Below, in pieces: positions 7,652-16,147 of a stretch of DNA of 19,983 nucleotides. Position numbers and translations under genes: made by a program. Every line of letters begins with the position of its first letter. The first letter of the stretch is position 1. Source of the stretch: CAIVSN01 sp040383945 (GTDB lineage: Bacteria > Patescibacteriota > Gracilibacteria > BD1-5 > UBA2023); contig JBEICN010000017.1 of the NCBI GenBank assembly GCA_040383945.1, forward strand, positions 1 to 19,983. Direction: 5' to 3'. The notes under the pieces were generated by a model. That model saw only the letters and a list, made by a program, of their open reading frames with translations, was not told the origin of the DNA and searched no databases.

Positions 7652-8614
7652 ATGTCTGACAAGAACACGCAAGCAGTACCGGCCACCGAAGGCCAAACGA
7701 AGCAAATCGTCCGCATCATCCAGGACGCGCTCCCCGACACGAAGTGGATTGAGGAACTCCTCGCTCGCCTCGGTTTGGACAAGGAGGGCGCACAAATGCT
7801 CATCGAAACGGGCAATGCGCTCCACGAAGTCCGGAAGTTTCTCGCCGATAAGGTGAAGGAACTCTCGGATTCCACCCTCTACGCCGACCAGGTCGTGGAG
7901 TCGAGCTACGGCTACCTCTCGGGGTACCGCAAGGCCCGTCCCGCGGGCGAGCAGATCGCGGTCCTCCGTCAGTACGACTGGGGCCGTGACGTCGAATGGA
8001 CACTGAACGATGCGCAACAAAAGCTCCTCGCCGGCCCCTTGCCGCAAGGCGCTGAAGGCTACTTCGCCGTCGTGTTCGACCGCACCATGGTCATGCACTA
8101 CGAAGAGGAAGCCAACATCGACCAAAGCGGTCCGGTCACTCTCGCCCTGAACGCTCTTCGGGACGAGCGTGAAGGCCTTCTGGTGAACAACCGCGAAGGC
8201 ATGCTGGGGCCGCAGCACTACCGCCGCAACAAGAAATCGGCTGAGAAAATGAAGCTACTTTGGGAATCCCAGGGAAGACCCTCCGGGATCATCCTAATTC
8301 CAGCTCAACTCGGCCGAGAACACCGCGGCAAGTCCCCTCTCCGCGCCTGCGTGGTTATCCGTGGCTCCGAGTTCCCGCTCGACGCCTACGAGACCATTCA
8401 GATGGTGCTGACCCACAAGAACCGTCTGAGTCATTCCGACGACTTGTGGCTCGACCTACCCGGCGCGGAATATTCTCCCGGCGCCGATGGTGTCTTCGAC
8501 CTCGCCCTGTCTTTGGAGTTCGATGTCGACAGGGTCAGGTTCATCCGCCGCGCTGCCGACTATGCGTATGACCAACATGGGTCAGCTTCCGGGTTCCTTC
8601 CAGAGTCAAATTGA
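7652..8614 (+). CDS. GC-rich, standard-code gene of unknown function (probably acquired)
   Basis: This 320-residue soluble protein is not recognised with certainty; it loosely recalls GC-rich hypothetical proteins of similar size in other CPR genomes, from memory only. It starts with an N-terminal helical part (IVRIIQDALPDTKWIEELL), a central YGYLSGYRKA, then LGPQHYRRN, GIILIPAQLGREHRGKS, and DDLWLDLPGAEY, ending in YGSASGFLPE-like YDQHGSASGFLPES. No catalytic motif, signal peptide or membrane segment is evident. The third codon position is rich in G and C, unlike all neighbours. It has about 25 glycines but no UGA, and ends in TGA. It has its own promoter, Shine-Dalgarno and terminator. In code 25 translation would continue 69 codons to the TAG at 8819-8821, through the terminator hairpin, so the TGA is likely the original stop. 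Confidence 0.8.
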   Translation: MSDKNTQAVPATEGQTKQIVRIIQDALPDTKWIEELLARLGLDKEGAQMLIETGNALHEVRKFLADKVKELSDSTLYADQVVESSYGYLSGYRKARPAGEQIAVLRQYDWGRDVEWTLNDAQQKLLAGPLPQGAEGYFAVVFDRTMVMHYEEEANIDQSGPVTLALNALRDEREGLLVNNREGMLGPQHYRRNKKSAEKMKLLWESQGRPSGIILIPAQLGREHRGKSPLRACVVIRGSEFPLDAYETIQMVLTHKNRLSHSDDLWLDLPGAEYSPGADGVFDLALSLEFDVDRVRFIRRAADYAYDQHGSASGFLPESN

Positions 8615-8620
8615 TTCTGG
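8600..8620. repeat. near-perfect palindrome across the TGA stop of the GC-rich gene
   Basis: CCAGAGTCAA, a central A, then TTGATTCTGG; nine of ten arm positions pair. It spans the TGA at 8612-8614 and shares the core AGTCAA-N-TTGA(C/T)T with the palindrome at 7588-7604. Confidence 0.75.
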
Positions 8621-8660
8621 AACTTCGAGTGCTTGATGCATTGGCATTCTGGCACTTTGA
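8615..8660 (+). repeat. imperfect 14-base direct repeat after the GC-rich gene
   Basis: TTCTGGAACTTCGA at 8615-8628 recurs as TTCTGGCACTTTGA at 8647-8660, matching at 12 of 14 positions with a 32-base period. Its meaning is unknown. Confidence 0.5.
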
Positions 8661-8675
8661 ATTCTTTGAACCCTT

Positions 8676-8704
8676 GGGTGTACGTTTCGGCGTACACCCT
8701 TTTT
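8676..8704 (+). terminator. Rho-independent terminator of the GC-rich gene
   Basis: A 9-base-pair stem (GGGTGTACG, 8676-8684, with CGTACACCC, 8691-8699) with a TTTCGG loop is followed by TTTTT. It lies 62 bases after the TGA and only ends plus-strand transcripts. It separates this gene from the ATP synthase operon. Confidence 0.93.
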
Positions 8705-8823
8705 ATATGTTTTTTGATCCCCCGCGGGAAAGTTTCAATACCGCAGGTTTACATTCATTTCCGCAGAGCAGATGGTATTTCTCGATTTTTGAATGATTTA
8801 AAATGACAATCTGAAATCTAGTT

Positions 8824-8851
8824 TTGATTTTGAGAATGATTTCAATATACT
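8824..8851 (+). promoter_or_regulatory. promoter of the ATP synthase operon
   Basis: TTGATT (8824-8829) and TATACT (8846-8851) are separated by 16 bases; the start would be near 8858, about 20 bases before atpB. Confidence 0.6.
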
Positions 8852-8878
8852 TTCCGCGATTTTTACGACGGTCATTTC

Positions 8879-9712
8879 ATGTCTTTTCTACTTCCAACCG
8901 CTTTTGCGGGTTCAGCCGAATCTGCCGCAGAACACATCGGGCCACATATTCCAAAACTTGCTGGTGAGGCTACAGGATTGGAAATTTTTGGTATTTCTGT
9001 AAGCACTACGGTATTTTCAACATGGCTATTTATGGCATGTTTTTTCATTGCTGTGGCGGTGCTTTACCGTGCCGCGTGTACATCAAACTTCCCAAAAATC
9101 AAAGCAGTGGGGATAGATCTGGTAAAAAGACTGGACATATTCTTTTTGGAATTACTCGGAGAATCACAAGTGGCACGCCGATATTTATGGCTAGTGGCAG
9201 GTTTTTTTGTGTTTATATTTTTTGCAAACATTTTTGGATTGGTTCTTGATCTCATCAATCTGATTATCCCATCAGCTCACGCCTACCTACGACCCATCAA
9301 TTCTGACCTCAATACCACTCTCGTGCTCTCAACCACGATTATTTTGGTAGCCCAAGCTACAGGTGTGTATGGGCGAGGTTTTGTTACCCATTATTGACAC
9401 TACCTCTTTAATTTTCAAGGAAATTCTTTTGCGGAAAAGTGTGTAAGCGTATTCATCGGTTGGCTACATTTTATCGGAGAATTTATCCGCATCGGATCAC
9501 TCTCGTTGCGACTCTTTCTCAATATTTTCGTGGGGATCATTCTCATTGGAGTGGTAGTGTATATTGGTACGCTTTTGCCAGGCTATGGTATCGGTAAACT
9601 ACTCTCACTTCCTTTCTGGTTTTTCGAACTTTTGGTAGCATTTCTTCAGGCATACATTTTTATGACACTTTCTGGACTCTATCTCAAAGAATCTCTGAGC
9701 GAACAGCATTAA
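8879..9712 (+). CDS. atpB: F1Fo ATP synthase subunit a
   Basis: This 277-residue membrane protein forms the stationary half of the proton channel against the c-ring. Several hydrophobic helices are visible, with FFVFIFFANIFGLVLDLI in the middle. The segment SLSLRLFLNIFVG holds the essential arginine (equivalent to E. coli Arg210), and the C-terminus has ELLVAFLQAYIFMTLSGLYL, the typical final helix. One UGA at 9395-9397 encodes a glycine at about residue 173; in the standard code the arginine helix would be lost. It is the first gene of the atp operon. The ATG at 8879 has no Shine-Dalgarno. Confidence 0.95.
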
Positions 9713-9786
9713 TCGAAGTTAGGAGCGAGGAGCCGACGGCTTTTCACTCCTGATTTTGAGCAGGGTTAATTTCTAATTTTCATTTT

Positions 9787-9990
9787 ATGGAAACAAATCT
9801 TCTTCCAGTAGCACTTATTGGAGTCATCGGTTCTGGAGTAGGTATCGGACTTATTGGTATGGGAGCTATGCAAGCCATCGGGAGAAATCCAGCGGCATCC
9901 AATGATATCAATGCAAAAATGCTTACAGCTATCGCTCTTTGTGAGGTTCCAGGACTTCTTGCATTCGCCGCACTTTTCCTTATCAAATAA
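9787..9990 (+). CDS. atpE: F1Fo ATP synthase subunit c
   Basis: This 67-residue hairpin of two membrane helices forms the rotor ring. The glycine-rich first helix reads GSGVGIGLIGMGAMQAIG, the polar loop is Arg33-Asn34-Pro35, and the ion-binding carboxylate is Glu53 in ALCEVPGLLAF. Sodium-type c subunits usually have a Gln in helix 1 and Ser or Thr next to the Glu; here the aligned positions are Ile20 and Val54, so proton coupling is more likely. It is shorter than most c subunits (75-85). The 74-base gap after atpB contains a small AGGAG/CTCCT stem near 9728-9751. Confidence 0.93.
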   Translation: METNLLPVALIGVIGSGVGIGLIGMGAMQAIGRNPAASNDINAKMLTAIALCEVPGLLAFAALFLIK

Positions 9991-9996
9991 TACTAT

Positions 9997-10464
9997 ATGG
10001 AGTTTATTGACCTGAATTCACTTCTCTTTCAATCGATCAATATTGCCATCATTATTTACGTACTTCGAAAGTTCGTTTTTATTCCGTACCTCGCTCACAT
10101 AGATGCAGAAGTAGTTTTGCGAACCGAACTGGAGGCCAAAACCGCTGATGCTACTCGTATCGTGGAAGAGGCAAAAGAGGAGGCAAAAGCATTGGTGCAG
10201 ATGGCAAAGAGTGAGGCGAACGAAATCAGAAAGAATGCAAGAACCCTTGCCAAACAAGAGACTTCTCTCGCAGTGTCAAAGGCGAATGACGAAGCCATGG
10301 CTATCAAATCACAAGCTTTGAATGAGATAGTTTCTGAACGACTTTCTTTGGAAAAAGAAATGCGAACCAAAATTCTTGGAGTTGCCATATCTCTCAATGC
10401 CAAACTTTTTGGAGATTCCAAAAAGAATTCGGAGCTCTTGGAACAATTTGCTAAGAAAATATAA
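9997..10464 (+). CDS. atpF: F1Fo ATP synthase subunit b
   Basis: This 155-residue protein is the peripheral stalk. One N-terminal membrane helix (LLFQSINIAIIIYVLRKFVF) is followed by a long charged, alanine-rich helix with VEEAKEEAKALVQMAKSEA, as expected for the coiled-coil b dimer. The N-terminal ATG lies 6 bases after the atpE stop. It has no UGA codon. Confidence 0.93.
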   Translation: MEFIDLNSLLFQSINIAIIIYVLRKFVFIPYLAHIDAEVVLRTELEAKTADATRIVEEAKEEAKALVQMAKSEANEIRKNARTLAKQETSLAVSKANDEAMAIKSQALNEIVSERLSLEKEMRTKILGVAISLNAKLFGDSKKNSELLEQFAKKI

Positions 10465-10477
10465 TTAGATACGTTTC

Positions 10478-10810
10478 ATGACTACCACATCCAGCCAATC
10501 CGAAACTTTTGCTTCCTATATTCAGAAGTCAAATTTGAAAGAACTTCAAACTTTACTCAAGGAGCTCAAGCAGATGCGTTCGATGCGAAAACAAGCCGGC
10601 AAGAAGCTACTCTCTCCCTCAGGAGTCCGAGTCGAATTGCCAGTGGGCTCAGAACGAAGTTCAGCGGACAATATCTTGAAGAAACTCTCTCTTGAAAAAG
10701 AAACCAACATCATCTACATCGAAAATCCAAAACTGATCGCAGGAATTCGGATTTTTATCGGAGATACGCTGTATGATGGATCATTTGCTACCCTTACTCA
10801 AAAAATATAA
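10478..10810 (+). CDS. atpH: F1Fo ATP synthase subunit delta, short form (C-terminal domain only)
   Basis: At 110 residues this is far shorter than normal delta (about 175-180). The C-terminal part matches the family: VRVELPVGSERSSADNILKK, then ENPKLIAGIRIFIGDTLYDG and a final short helix. About 50 helical, charged residues stand in place of the usual six-helix N-terminal domain that grips the alpha-subunit N-terminus. It lies 13 bases after atpF and 9 before atpA, where delta is expected, and there is no room for the missing part. There is no UGA. Identity is sure from position and C-terminus; how it docks on F1 is open. Confidence 0.85.
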   Translation: MTTTSSQSETFASYIQKSNLKELQTLLKELKQMRSMRKQAGKKLLSPSGVRVELPVGSERSSADNILKKLSLEKETNIIYIENPKLIAGIRIFIGDTLYDGSFATLTQKI

Positions 10811-10819
10811 AACTTTAGT

Positions 10820-12313
10820 ATGACCACGAACTTAATCGATCGACTGATCAAAGACGTAGAAAATCAAATCGACCACGCTAACATGACTCCAGAGCGTTCT
10901 AACTCTGGTGTAGTCGTGTATCTTGGAGACGGAATCGCGCGAGTCGTAGGACTTCGTGAAGTAGCCTACAACGAAGTTGTGAACTTTGAATCTGGGGCTG
11001 TCGGAGTCGCTCTCAACCTTGAGGAACACTCAGTGGGGATTGTCGTTCTCTCTGGTTTTGGAACCATCAAGGAGTGAGATGTAGTGAAGACTTCTGGAAA
11101 AATTCTCGAAGTTCCCGTAGGAGAAGGTCTCCTCGGTCGAATCGTTGACGCACTCGGAAATCCTGTCGATGGACAAGGACCTATCAAGGCTACTGACCAC
11201 TTCCCTACCGAACGTGTAGCCTCTGGAGTTATGAGTCGAAAATCGGTTCATGAGCCTATGGCAACAGGAATCAAAGCCATCGACGCTCTCGTGCCTATTT
11301 GACGAGGTCAGCGAGAACTCATTATCGGTGACCGACAGACGGGGAAAACTCAGATCGCAATCGACACCATTCTCAATCAAAAGGGTCAAAATGTTAAGTG
11401 TATCTACGTTGCCATTGGGCAAAAAGATTCCAAGGTTATCGCTCTTGCGGAAGATCTCAAAAAAGCGGGCGCTATGGAATATACAACTATTGTGGTGGCA
11501 GGTGCCTCAGCTCCAGCTTCTATGCAATGGCTAGCACCATTCGCAGGATGTGCCATTGCGGAATATTTTATGTTCAAAGGAGAGCATGCGCTAGTAATTT
11601 ACGATGACCTCACGAAGCATGCCAACGCGTACCGTGAAATGTCACTCCTACTTCGACGACCACCAGGACGAGAAGCCTACCCTGGAGATGTATTCTACCT
11701 CCACTCTCGACTCCTGGAGCGTTCTGCAAAACTCAACGATAGCCTCGGTGCAGGATCTCTGACCGCACTTCCAATTATCGAAACCCAAGGAAACGATGTT
11801 TCTGCATACATACCAACCAATGTGATATCCATCACCGACGGACAAATATTTCTCGAGTCCAGCCTCTTTAACTCTGGGGTTCGACCGGCCATCAATGTGG
11901 GACTCTCTGTTTCTCGTGTAGGAGGTTCCGCACAAACCAAAGCCATGAAGCGTGTAGCTGGAACTCTCAAACTTGACCTGGCACAATTTCGAGAACTCGA
12001 AGCATTCTCTCAATTTGCTTCTGATCTCGATGCAGAAACTCGAAAACAACTTGAGCGTGGAAGGCGTATGGTAGAAATTCTCAAGCAAGGAACGAACGAG
12101 CCAATTCCATTCGAAAAGCAAGTAGCCCTCATATACGCTGGTACTACCGGAATGCTTGATGGAAAAGATATTTCTGAAATCAAAAATTTTGAGAGAGATC
12201 TCTATCTTGCGCTTGATAAAGAAGGAAATGTCATGCAAATCATTCGAGATACAAAAGACCTCAATGAAGAATCCAAAGCGCTTTTGACGAAAGTATTCAA
12301 TACTCTCAAATAG
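10820..12313 (+). CDS. atpA: F1Fo ATP synthase subunit alpha
   Basis: This 497-residue subunit forms the non-catalytic nucleotide-binding sites of F1. The N-terminal helix (LIDRLIKDVENQID) is present. The Walker A loop GDRQTGKT is at residues 170-177 and the Walker B strand reads ALVIYDDLTKHANAYREMSL, followed by LLRRPPGREAYPGDVFYLHS. Two UGA codons encode glycines: codon 86 (TIKEGDVV) and codon 161 (LVPIGRGQRELIIGD), the latter invariant in alpha subunits. The standard code would cut the protein into three. The length is normal (about 500). Confidence 0.98.
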
Positions 12314-12459
12314 TTACATTCGGATGTTTGACTCTTGGCCCAACTCATACATCTCGTATTTTCTCATTCAACCTAACGGCAACAGAGAAGGAAGCAGCAC
12401 TGAAAAGCCACGAAACATAACAGTAAGCTCGAATATTTCCCCCACAACATATCTTTTAT

Positions 12460-13344
12460 ATGGCAGGATCCAAAGAAATTAAAGCACGCATCAAATCAGT
12501 CAAGAACACTGGAAAGATCACCAAGGCTATGGAGCTGATTTCAACTGTAAAAATGAAGAAGGCCCAGGAGGCTGCAGTACATGCTCGCCCACTCGCCCTT
12601 GAGGCAGCACGGGTATTGCAGCATGTGTGAAAACTTTCGGATACACTCCATACATCAGATGCTCCAAAAACTGAGCTCGTTCTCATTATTGCGTCCAACA
12701 AAGGACTTTGTGGTGGCTATAATGTGAATGTTTTCAAAGAAGTCGCTCAAGAAATTCGCAATCATCCCGAAAGAGCATTTGAATTTGTTACAGCGGGAAA
12801 ACGAGCGCGAGACTTTGTTCAAAGGACGGGTCAAAAATTGGTGGGAGATTTTTCAGACATACTCAAAGACACCATTACCCCAAAAGACGCCAAGCTGGTT
12901 TCAAGATTCTTGCAAAAGTTATTTTTGGAATGAAATTATTCAAAAGTTCGTATCGTGTACTCGCATTTTTTCTCAGCTATCAATCAAAAGCCAATAATTA
13001 AGACGCTTTTACCTCTGTCGGAAGATGAAATCGTAACATTTTTTGCAGATATCGGAGCCCCAATTTCTCAAAAGCCATCCCACGTTGAGTATGAATTTGA
13101 GCCAAGCGCAGAGGTGATAGTTGCGACTATTCTTCCTATGATTTACGATCTCATTGCTTATGAAAGTTTCTTGGAGGCAAAAGCGAGTGAACATGGTGCG
13201 AGAATGGTGGCCATGAAAAATGCCAAAGACTCTGCCAACAAAAAGGTGAAAGGGCTCACTTTGAGTTTTAACAAAGCTCGACAAGCGAACATTACCAAAG
13301 AGGTTTCAGAAATCGTGAGTGGGGTAGAAAGCATGAAAGACTAG
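12460..13344 (+). CDS. atpG: F1Fo ATP synthase subunit gamma
   Basis: This 294-residue subunit is the central rotating shaft. The N-terminal helix has IKARIKSVKNTGKITKAMEL, the Rossmann part has IIASNKGLCGGYN, and the C-terminal helix has SEHGARMVAMKNAKDSANK and NKARQANITKEVSEIV. Two UGA codons encode glycines (QHVGKLSD and FLEGNYSK). A 146-base gap without an obvious gene or promoter separates it from atpA, so it is probably in the same transcript. Confidence 0.97.
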
Positions 13345-13363
13345 GTGGTAAACTTTGCTTTTC

Positions 13364-13801
13364 ATGAGTCAATATACCAAACTTATCGTCTATTCCGATG
13401 GTGGTGCTCGAGGCAATCCTGGACCCGCATGACTGTGAGTATATATTTGCACCCCCGACCACACCCCGGTTGAGCGTCGATTCAAATATCTTGGTGAATC
13501 CACCAATAATATTGCGGAATATATGGGGGCATTTTATGGAATTGAGCGTGCTATAGCGCTTGGAGCCAAGGAAATAGAACTTCGAGCTGATTCCAAACTT
13601 GTCATTGAGCAACTCAAAGGAAATTATAAAGTCAAAAATCAGAGACTCAAAGAACTGCACTCGCAGATTAGATCAGCCATATCTCAAGCATCAGTGTTGG
13701 TGAGTTTTTGCCATGTACCTCGAGAAAAAAACAAAGAAGCGGATCGACTGAGCAATTTGGCCATGGACCAAAAAATCGAGGAAAAGACACATGCAACTTA
13801 A
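13364..13801 (+). CDS. ribonuclease H-like protein (type 1 RNase H fold)
   Basis: This 145-residue enzyme would cut the RNA strand of RNA-DNA hybrids. The four carboxylates of the active site are visible: Asp12 (YSDGGARGNPGPAG), Glu52 (NNIAEYMGA), Asp76 (LRADSKLV) and Asp127 (REKNKEADRLSN). The compact form resembles the RnhA-like proteins without the basic protrusion of E. coli RNase HI. Two UGA codons at residues 23 and 25 encode the glycines of GPAGLGVYI, which match the family consensus GPGGWG. It begins 19 bases after atpG and interrupts the usual G-D gene order. It may share the atp transcript. Confidence 0.93.
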
Positions 13802-13929
13802 GCGTGCTGGCAACTTTGCTATGCTCGTATATTACGAAAATCATACGCGCTTTTGACATAGATCAATGATTCTGTAATCCTATCATCTTAAGAGTACAAG
13901 TAGTTAGGAATGGGAAGTTTTGCAGTCTC

Positions 13930-13968
13930 GGTAGTTTTTCTCAGTTGATACTGATAGGTAGTTTTTCT
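13930..13968 (+). repeat. 12-base direct repeat GGTAGTTTTTCT
   Basis: Two exact copies with a 27-base period, at 13930-13941 and 13957-13968, in otherwise featureless DNA. Confidence 0.7.
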
Positions 13969-14128
13969 TCCTATGGTGGTGTTTGAGGCGGCAAGCGATA
14001 CTCAATACTGGCTCATCCACAAATTTTCCAAAGCCTCTATTACCAAACTTTCTGGAATATGTGCTCCCTGAATACATGTAGGTATTTGTTTTCATACGCC
14101 AAGCCTACTGGATTTTTATGCTTTTTAC

Positions 14129-14155
14129 AAAGAGTGAAACAATATTACTCTTTTT
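14129..14155 (+). terminator. possible weak terminator before atpD
   Basis: AAAGAGT (14129-14135) pairs with ACTCTTT (14147-14153) across an 11-base loop, followed by two more Ts. The stem is AT-rich. It could end the atpB-to-RNase H transcript. Confidence 0.35.
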
Positions 14156-14179
14156 ACCCCCGGAGTAGACGAAATTCGT

Positions 14180-14207
14180 TTGAATATCTTGTAGCTTTCC
14201 ATATAAT
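14180..14207 (+). promoter_or_regulatory. promoter of atpD-atpC
   Basis: TTGAAT (14180-14185) and a consensus TATAAT (14202-14207) are separated by 16 bases. The start would be near 14214, giving a leader of about 60 bases. Confidence 0.7.
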
Positions 14208-14272
14208 CTGCGCGTAAAAAAACTTTTCGGTTTCCGTTAGGCATAACACAAACACTTACTCATTTTTTCTGT

Positions 14273-15670
14273 ATGACTCATATTGGTAATATCAAACAAA
14301 TCATTGGAGTGGTTATTGACGTGGCATTTACTTCTGATTATGTACCCAGCATTCTCGATGCGCTCGAGGTAGAAGGTGCTGATACTCGAATTGTTCTTGA
14401 GGTTCAACAACAATTGGGTGATAATATGGTTCGAACGATTGCCATGAGTCCAATTGACGGTCTCAAGCGAGGCATGAAAGTACGGGCCACCGAAGCTCCG
14501 ATCACGGTACCAGTTGGCGAAGCAGTGCTTGGACGAATGTTCAATGTACTTGGAGATCCGATTGATGAGAGCGCTGCACCAAAGACTGACAAGATGTTGC
14601 CAATCCACCGAAAAAGCCCGGAGTTTACCGAGCTTTCCACCAAAACAGAAATTTTTGAAACGGGTATCAAGGTCGTCGACCTCATTGCCCCAATGCTCAA
14701 AGGAGGTAAAGTAGGGCTCTTTGGAGGTGCTGGAGTAGGAAAAACCGTTATCATGCAGGAACTGATCCATAATATCGCGAGTGAGCACGGTGGTTACTCG
14801 GTAGTTGCTGGAGTAGGAGAACGAACTCGTGAAGGAAACGACCTCTACCATGAAATGAAAGATTCTGGAGTCATCGATAAAACCGCGATGGTATTCGGGC
14901 AAATGAACGAAGCACCGGGCCCTCGAGCTCGAGTTGCTCTGACGGGTCTCACCATGGCAGAATACTTTCGAGATGTAGAAAAGCGAGATGTACTGCTTTT
15001 TGTTGATAACATCTTCCGATTTACCCAAGCAGGATCTGAAATTTCTGCACTATTGGGGCGCATTCCATCAGCAGTAGGGTACCAACCAACGCTTGCAACC
15101 GATATGGGAGCACTCCAAGAGCGTATTGCATCTACAAAAAATGGTTCTATCACTTCCGTTCAAGCAGTATATGTTCCGGCCGATGACTTGACTGACCCTG
15201 CTCCGGCAAATACCTTTGCACATTTGGACTCAACCGTAGTACTCAATCGATCTATTGCAGAATTGGGTATTTATCCAGCAGTTGACCCACTCGACTCTAC
15301 CAGTACCGTCTTGACTCCCAAAGTAGTTGGAGAGGAGCATTACGAAGTCGCTCGTGGATGTCAAAAAATTCTACAACGATACAAGGAGCTCCAAGATATC
15401 ATTGCTATCCTCGGAATGGACGAACTCTCTGAGGACGACAAACGAGTGGTGACTCGAGCCCGAAAGATTCAAAAATTCTTCTCGCAACCTTTCTTCGTAG
15501 CAGAACAATTCACCGGAACTCCAGGAGTGTATGCAAAACTTTCCGACACCGTTCGAGGATTCAAAATGATTGCCGATGGTGAGCTCGATCATGTAGGAGA
15601 AAAACACTTCATGTACAAGGGTACGATTGACGATGTTATTGCGAGTTATGAAAAGGAGATCCAAGCCTAG
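14273..15670 (+). CDS. atpD: F1Fo ATP synthase subunit beta
   Basis: This 465-residue subunit carries the catalytic sites. The Walker A loop GGAGVGKT is at residues 151-158, followed by VVAGVGERTREGNDLYHEM, and the Walker B region reads RDVLLFVDNIFRFTQAGSE. The ALLGRIPSAVGYQPTLATDM and DPAPANTFAHLD segments are intact. It contains about 40 glycines and not one is encoded by UGA, unlike most neighbours. It has its own promoter, separate from atpB-atpG. Length and motifs are standard. Confidence 0.98.
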   Translation: MTHIGNIKQIIGVVIDVAFTSDYVPSILDALEVEGADTRIVLEVQQQLGDNMVRTIAMSPIDGLKRGMKVRATEAPITVPVGEAVLGRMFNVLGDPIDESAAPKTDKMLPIHRKSPEFTELSTKTEIFETGIKVVDLIAPMLKGGKVGLFGGAGVGKTVIMQELIHNIASEHGGYSVVAGVGERTREGNDLYHEMKDSGVIDKTAMVFGQMNEAPGPRARVALTGLTMAEYFRDVEKRDVLLFVDNIFRFTQAGSEISALLGRIPSAVGYQPTLATDMGALQERIASTKNGSITSVQAVYVPADDLTDPAPANTFAHLDSTVVLNRSIAELGIYPAVDPLDSTSTVLTPKVVGEEHYEVARGCQKILQRYKELQDIIAILGMDELSEDDKRVVTRARKIQKFFSQPFFVAEQFTGTPGVYAKLSDTVRGFKMIADGELDHVGEKHFMYKGTIDDVIASYEKEIQA

Positions 15671-15709
15671 ATGATAATTTCTTTGTTTTACTCCACCACG
15701 TCTATACTC

Positions 15710-16117
15710 ATGCTACTTACACTTACCTCCATCACTGGAACAGCCCTCAAAACAGAGGCATTCGAAAAACTCACCATCGTTACGCTTGATGGAGTTATAA
15801 CTATGCTTCCTGGCCATGAGCCACTCATCTCTGCACTGAAACCGAGTGTAATGTCTATTTGGTACGAAGGAAAAAAGAAAGATTTTGCCATTGGAGGTGG
15901 AATTCTAGAAACTGATGGGAAAGATATCAAAATTATAGCCGACATGATTGAAGATGGCTGACATAATCTCGAAGAAATCGCTGCGAGAAAAACACAGGCA
16001 GAGATGCAGATGCGAGAATATCAAATGAAAGGAGATCCCCTTTCTCTGGAAGCATATATAGAGTTGGAGCAAGAATTTCTCAAAGATATCGCGAGAGAGC
16101 AACTCGCAAGATGATAG
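15710..16117 (+). CDS. atpC: F1Fo ATP synthase subunit epsilon
   Basis: This 135-residue subunit forms the rotor foot and can inhibit ATP hydrolysis. The beta-sandwich domain includes VITMLPGHEPLISALKPS and FAIGGGILET, the family signature. Two UGA codons encode glycines (EDGGHNLEE and the final residue before TAG); without the first, the C-terminal helices would be lost. The ATG at 15710 is preferred because it gives a normal N-terminus. The frame also has an ATG at 15671, directly after the atpD stop, which would add 13 hydrophobic residues. It is the last gene of the atpD transcript. Confidence 0.9.
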
Positions 16118-16147
16118 TCTCCTTTTCATCATTATAAACGCAAATAA

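Larger units (their letters stand above)
13802..14272. other. intergenic gap between the RNase H gene and atpD
   Basis: No convincing gene is seen. The minus strand has a 63-codon ORF (13904-14095) with no recognisable motif and codon use unlike the neighbours. A 12-base direct repeat GGTAGTTTTTCT lies at 13930-13941 and 13957-13968. A weak hairpin with Ts sits at 14129-14155 and a good promoter at 14180-14207. The region splits the ATP synthase genes into two transcripts. Confidence 0.6.

Noticed and set aside
7545..8704. Insertion sequence or integron cassette
   Set aside because: No transposase or integrase gene, no terminal inverted repeats of IS type and no target-site duplication could be seen.
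9720..9752. Terminator between atpB and atpE
   Set aside because: The AGGAG/CTCCT stem is short and is not followed by a T run; it may be an mRNA stability or processing element.
13904..14095. Minus-strand 63-residue ORF between the RNase H gene and atpD
   Set aside because: No recognisable motif, no clear promoter, and codon use unlike the neighbours; kept only as a note in the gap entry.
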